NCBI GenBank assembly: GCA_037443785.1
Contig: JBBINR010000025.1
Location: 1 to 47,552, forward strand
DNA from: JAQUOA01 sp037443785
GTDB taxonomy: Bacteria > Bacteroidota > Ignavibacteria > UBA10030 > UBA8401
Length of the DNA stretch: 47,552 nt
Direction: 5' to 3'
Part shown: positions 43,846 through 47,552 of the stretch, one piece after another
Numbering within the stretch: the stretch's first letter is position 1
How the letters are laid out: each line of letters begins with the position of its first letter
Notes under the pieces: model-generated
Told to the model about the DNA's origin: nothing
What the model saw: only the letters and a program-made list of their open reading frames with translations
The model's database searches: none
Position numbers and translations under genes: made by a program

Positions 43846-46800
43846 TTATGGAAGGAAATTCTTCGTGAGGTAAGTTTTTGCTTCGTTTAATTCTTTTTGC
43901 ATTTCCATACATAACTCATCTGCACCGGAAAGATCACCCTGTTTCGCCTGTTGTTCGATCAGCAAGCTTAGGTTTTGCACGCGCTTTACTCCTAAATTGG
44001 CCGAACTTCCTTTGAGCTTATGGGCAAACTCTCTTGCCTGAACAACATCATGCCGTTCAATTGCCCCTGCGATTTCTTTCACCGTGACCTCGGCATCTTC
44101 AAGATAAACTTGAACTAGCTCTTTCATCAAATCTGCATCACCAAGTTCCTGCAGTTCTTTAATCCTTTCCTGATCGATCATCTCAATCGGTTTGTCTTCA
44201 CCACGTGCAGACAGTTGTGCAATGTCGGACGACGTTTGTTTCATACACCACTTTGTGATCATTCCATACAATTCTTGCTGTTTAATTGGTTTGGAAAGAT
44301 AATCGTCCATCCCGGCTTCAATGCAGCGTTCACGATCTCCTTTTAGGGCATTCGCTGTCATCGCTACGATAGAGACATGTTTTCCTTCTTTTTCTTCGTT
44401 TCGGATAATACCCGTAGCTTCCAAGCCATCCATTTCAGGCATTTGTACATCCATAAACACAAGATCGTAGTCCTTTGTACGAATTGCATTGATTGCTTCT
44501 GTCCCATTCTTGACAACATCGGGGATAATATGAAATTGCTCAAGCATTTTAACGGCCACTCTTTGATTCACATAATTATCTTCCGCTAACAGAATTTTCA
44601 GTACGCTTTTGGGAATTTCTGATACTACCGCAGAAGTTGCTTTCGTCTCATCCACATGTGAAAAATGAAAAATATTTACGATTGCATCATATAATTCAGA
44701 CTTGCGAACAGGCTTTAAAAGAAACTCATCGATTGAATACCGATGTACTTCAGCAGGAGAAATTTTGATGGATGAAACAACAATTATTTTGGGCGGAGAC
44801 GATAATGAGTCATGGATCAATTGTGCTGCTCTTAATCCATCGGTAATCGGCATTGGGATATCGAGAATGACAAGCGTAAAAGATGAAGGGTGCTGCGATT
44901 CGTTTTTTAATTTTACAAGAGCTTCTTCAATGCCTCTGGATTCTTCGGAAAAAATATTCCACGATGCCAATCTCTGCTTCACCGTTAATCGATTTGTCGC
45001 ATTGCCATCGACAATTAACGCTTTTACTGTGGAAAACTGTTCAAGCGGTATGGTACGCTTTTCAGTCTGTGAAATTTGTTTATCAAACGGGATCGTAAAC
45101 CAAAATGAGCTTCCCTTTCCTATAATACTTTCTACACCTATTTCGCCTCCCATAATTTCCACAAGTTGTTTTGAAATCGCCAACCCCAAGCCGGTGCCGC
45201 CGTATTTTCGCGTTGTCGATCCATCGGCTTGCGTAAATGCATTGAATAATTTTGCCTGTGCTTCTTCCGTCAATCCGATTCCGGTATCGCTGACAACAAA
45301 ACGAAGCACAGCTTTTGCGGTGGATTCCTTTTCAACCATGACACGGAGAACGACTTCCCCTTTTTCGGTAAATTTGATTGCGTTACCGACCAAATTGGTA
45401 AGAATTTGCCGGATGCGAAGAGGGTCTCCCAATAACAAATTCGGGACATCACTGTAAATATGATTGATCAGTTCTATTTTTTTCTCGCGCGATTTATTTG
45501 CAAGCAGTGCGATCGTCTCTTCGATAACTTCCTGCAAATCGAATGCAGTAACTTCGACCGTTAATTTTCCCGCTTCAATTTTTGAAAAATCCAGAATATC
45601 GTTGATAATTTTCAGCAGCGATTCACCCGAACGCTGAATGAGCCCCGTGTATTCACGCTGTTCTTCAGTAAGGTTTGTTTCCAGCAGCAATTCCGTAATA
45701 CCCAACACCCCGTTCATCGGCGTTCGTATTTCATGGCTCATGTTGGCAACAAATTCTGATTTTAATTTCGCCGCTTGAAGCGCCGCTTCACGAGCTTCGA
45801 TCAACTCCTGCGACTGTCGAAAGAGCTCCTGTGCCTGATCTTCTGCCTGCATTTTTGCTTCGTAGAGATCTTCGGCATATTTCGATAAATCTTCCTGTGC
45901 ATGACGAACTTCGGTAACATCATAAAATTGCCAGAGATGTCCTTTGTAAGTGTCTTCCACAAAAATGGGAATGTAGTCGCGTTCCAAAATTCGTCCGTCG
46001 ACTAATTGCAATTCCTCGTGAACAACTATTTGCTGATCGTGCAGAATCTCGTTCATCCGTTTGTCAAACGAATCAGCTTCCGAAAGGAATTTTTTCACTT
46101 CCACTCGAAAATATTCGGTATCGGTCATCAGCATTTCAGCAACCGATGTTTTGATATTAAAAATTTTCCGCAACTTTTCATTGACAAGAACAATCATTCC
46201 CTTTTCGTTAACAACAATAACTCCGGATTGAAGATTTTTTATTAATGCCGTAAACCGGGAGGTTGTATCGCGTAAATCATTTTCAACTCGCACTCGTTCG
46301 GTTAAATTTCGCAGCGATCCTTCGACACCGATCGGCGCACGATTATCATCATACATTAAGTGTGCGTTTACGGAAATAGGAATTGGTGTGCCGGTTTTGG
46401 AAATGAACAGCACCTGCGCGTCAATTACTTCATCTTTCCCAATTAACATCTGCATCAAGATTCTTCGATCGGCCGGATCTGCATATAAGGTATCAATTGG
46501 TTTACCGATAAGTTCGTCCCGTGAATACTGCGAATATCGTTCAACCGACGGACTGATATCGCTGATGATCCCCTGAAGATCGGTTTGGTAGAAAACATCC
46601 TGGACATTTTCAAAAATCTTCCGGTATTTTTCTTCACTTTTGCGGAGCTCATTTTCCGCTTTCGTCATTCGATCCTGAATTTTTCTTCGATTGGTAATAT
46701 CACGATTTACTCCTACTAAGCCTGCAACGTATCCACTCGGACTGCGCAATGGAATTTTTGTAATCAGCAGTGCCTTAACAATTTCCCCGGTCTCCTTCTC

Positions 46801-47552
46801 CCGAATTATTTCTTCTTGATCGATGATAGGAATTCCGGTTTTCATCATCTCCTGTTCTGCTTCATACTGCTTCTTTCCGATGTCCGCGGACAATAAATCA
46901 AGATCCGTCAGGCCGATCAAGTCTTCCATGCTGACAATATTGTGTGTTTTTAACGCATTGGCACAGGCAGAGTTGGCAAGAAGAAATCGTCCATGGCGAT
47001 CTTTGACATACACTTCATCCGGAATCGTTTCGATAATTGTCCGTAACAGATTTCGTTCACGTTCTAAATTAATTTCTATCGTTTTCTTTTCAGTAATATC
47101 TTGTGAGACACCGATGAATCCGATTTGTTTACCATTCTCATCCGTAACAACAGCTGTCGTTAAAGAAACGGGAAAATCTGTTCCGCTTTTTTTCCGATTA
47201 AATAACTCTCCATGCCATCCGGTACGTAAGGTTTCTGGAAGTATCGATTCGACCAAGTCGGGAGGATTATTTGGAGATCGGATAATATTGATGTGCTGTC
47301 CGATCAATTCTTCTCTCGAAGAAAATCCATACGTCGAAACAAATGCATCATTGACATAGAGAATTTTCTCATTCATATCAGTGATATTAATGCAATCGTT
47401 CGTGCTCTTCAATGCGAGCGCTAAATGAGAAATATCCAGATCGCCGCTGACCAATCCTTGGAAAGACGATAAGGGACGATAGATTGTCAACAAAAATGGA
47501 GCGTTGTTTTCTTCGATCAATACCTGTTCAATTTTGACCGCAATTGTTTTTT
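43846..47552 (-). CDS. Hybrid histidine kinase, multi-PAS, HisKA-HATPase-REC-REC-HPt (5' end outside window)
   Basis: The frame stays open to the window edge, and the residues before the TTG at 47520 look like the end of a PAS domain, so the start lies outside. Numbered from that TTG: PAS domains about 30-145, 155-280, 295-410 and 420-540, a coiled coil, HisKA with His596 (NMSHEIRTPMNG), HATPase (Asn713, DTGIG, GGTGLGL), REC1 about 833-950 (Asp887, Lys936), REC2 about 974-1092 (Asp1024, Lys1078) and HPt with His1167 (FAHKLKGSSANLG). No transmembrane helix is seen in the visible part. REC1 has Asp-Gly where an acidic pair is normal. BarA/TodS-like multistep phosphorelay protein; no response regulator lies next to it here. 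Confidence 0.93.
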   Translation of the reverse strand, partial: KTIAVKIEQVLIEENNAPFLLTIYRPLSSFQGLVSGDLDISHLALALKSTNDCINITDMNEKILYVNDAFVSTYGFSSREELIGQHINIIRSPNNPPDLVESILPETLRTGWHGELFNRKKSGTDFPVSLTTAVVTDENGKQIGFIGVSQDITEKKTIEINLERERNLLRTIIETIPDEVYVKDRHGRFLLANSACANALKTHNIVSMEDLIGLTDLDLLSADIGKKQYEAEQEMMKTGIPIIDQEEIIREKETGEIVKALLITKIPLRSPSGYVAGLVGVNRDITNRRKIQDRMTKAENELRKSEEKYRKIFENVQDVFYQTDLQGIISDISPSVERYSQYSRDELIGKPIDTLYADPADRRILMQMLIGKDEVIDAQVLFISKTGTPIPISVNAHLMYDDNRAPIGVEGSLRNLTERVRVENDLRDTTSRFTALIKNLQSGVIVVNEKGMIVLVNEKLRKIFNIKTSVAEMLMTDTEYFRVEVKKFLSEADSFDKRMNEILHDQQIVVHEELQLVDGRILERDYIPIFVEDTYKGHLWQFYDVTEVRHAQEDLSKYAEDLYEAKMQAEDQAQELFRQSQELIEAREAALQAAKLKSEFVANMSHEIRTPMNGVLGITELLLETNLTEEQREYTGLIQRSGESLLKIINDILDFSKIEAGKLTVEVTAFDLQEVIEETIALLANKSREKKIELINHIYSDVPNLLLGDPLRIRQILTNLVGNAIKFTEKGEVVLRVMVEKESTAKAVLRFVVSDTGIGLTEEAQAKLFNAFTQADGSTTRKYGGTGLGLAISKQLVEIMGGEIGVESIIGKGSSFWFTIPFDKQISQTEKRTIPLEQFSTVKALIVDGNATNRLTVKQRLASWNIFSEESRGIEEALVKLKNESQHPSSFTLVILDIPMPITDGLRAAQLIHDSLSSPPKIIVVSSIKISPAEVHRYSIDEFLLKPVRKSELYDAIVNIFHFSHVDETKATSAVVSEIPKSVLKILLAEDNYVNQRVAVKMLEQFHIIPDVVKNGTEAINAIRTKDYDLVFMDVQMPEMDGLEATGIIRNEEKEGKHVSIVAMTANALKGDRERCIEAGMDDYLSKPIKQQELYGMITKWCMKQTSSDIAQLSARGEDKPIEMIDQERIKELQELGDADLMKELVQVYLEDAEVTVKEIAGAIERHDVVQAREFAHKLKGSSANLGVKRVQNLSLLIEQQAKQGDLSGADELCMEMQKELNEAKTYLTKNFLP

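Noticed and set aside
44702..45457. 251-residue plus-strand ORF
   Set aside because: Antisense to the conserved ATPase and receiver domains of the hybrid kinase.

Overview
The window looks like a chromosome segment from a bacterium of the FCB superphylum, most like Ignavibacteria, Kryptonia or Calditrichaeota. Seven proteins end in the type IX secretion (T9SS) sorting tail that opens with an NYPNPFNP-type motif, and there is a PorV-like barrel and a TonB-dependent receptor with a carboxypeptidase-regulatory-like domain. No tRNA, rRNA, CRISPR array or insertion sequence was seen.

Layout. (1) 1-727 holds no gene: two long direct repeats, several perfect inverted repeats and, at its right end, a terminator. 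(2) 728-34432 is one uninterrupted minus-strand array of 17 genes, a beta-glucan utilisation locus. In transcription order it encodes a multi-module carbohydrate-binding protein, a GH2 enzyme, the TonB receptor, a 1084-residue secreted protein, the PorV-like barrel, a circularly permuted GH16 lichenase with a malectin-like module, GH3, GH5-CBM6, a sugar MFS permease, a clan GH-A lipoprotein, a GH16 laminarinase-type lipoprotein, GH5, a GH63/GH37-like enzyme, a CotH-type kinase, a second GH5-CBM6, and two more GH3 enzymes. No SusD was found. (3) 34433-34751 is the control region: a sigma-54 (-24/-12) promoter match facing the locus, with two perfect inverted repeats at enhancer distance upstream and two overlapping palindromes in the leader. 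(4) 34752-39029 is a three-gene minus-strand sensory operon: membrane-anchored solute-binding protein, histidine kinase, and NtrC-type sigma-54 activator. (5) 39220-42237 is a plus-strand operon: AMP-forming acyl-CoA synthetase, low-molecular-weight phosphatase, fructosamine-kinase-family protein. (6) 42304-43724 is rfbC/rfbA on the minus strand. (7) 43846 to the right edge is a large hybrid histidine kinase cut by the window.

How it may fit together (inference). The orphan binding protein senses a glucan oligosaccharide in the periplasm and gates the kinase. The kinase phosphorylates the activator, which binds the inverted repeats and opens the sigma-54 promoter for the downstream glucanase array. 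T9SS-tailed enzymes would cut beta-1,3 and mixed-linkage beta-1,3/1,4 glucans at the cell surface. The TonB receptor, perhaps with the 1084-residue protein and PorV-like barrel in place of SusD, would import oligomers. Untailed and lipoprotein glucosidases would finish the job before the MFS permease takes up the sugar. A solute-binding-protein/kinase/sigma-54 circuit driving a SusD-less T9SS glucan locus is the strongest candidate here for an undescribed system.
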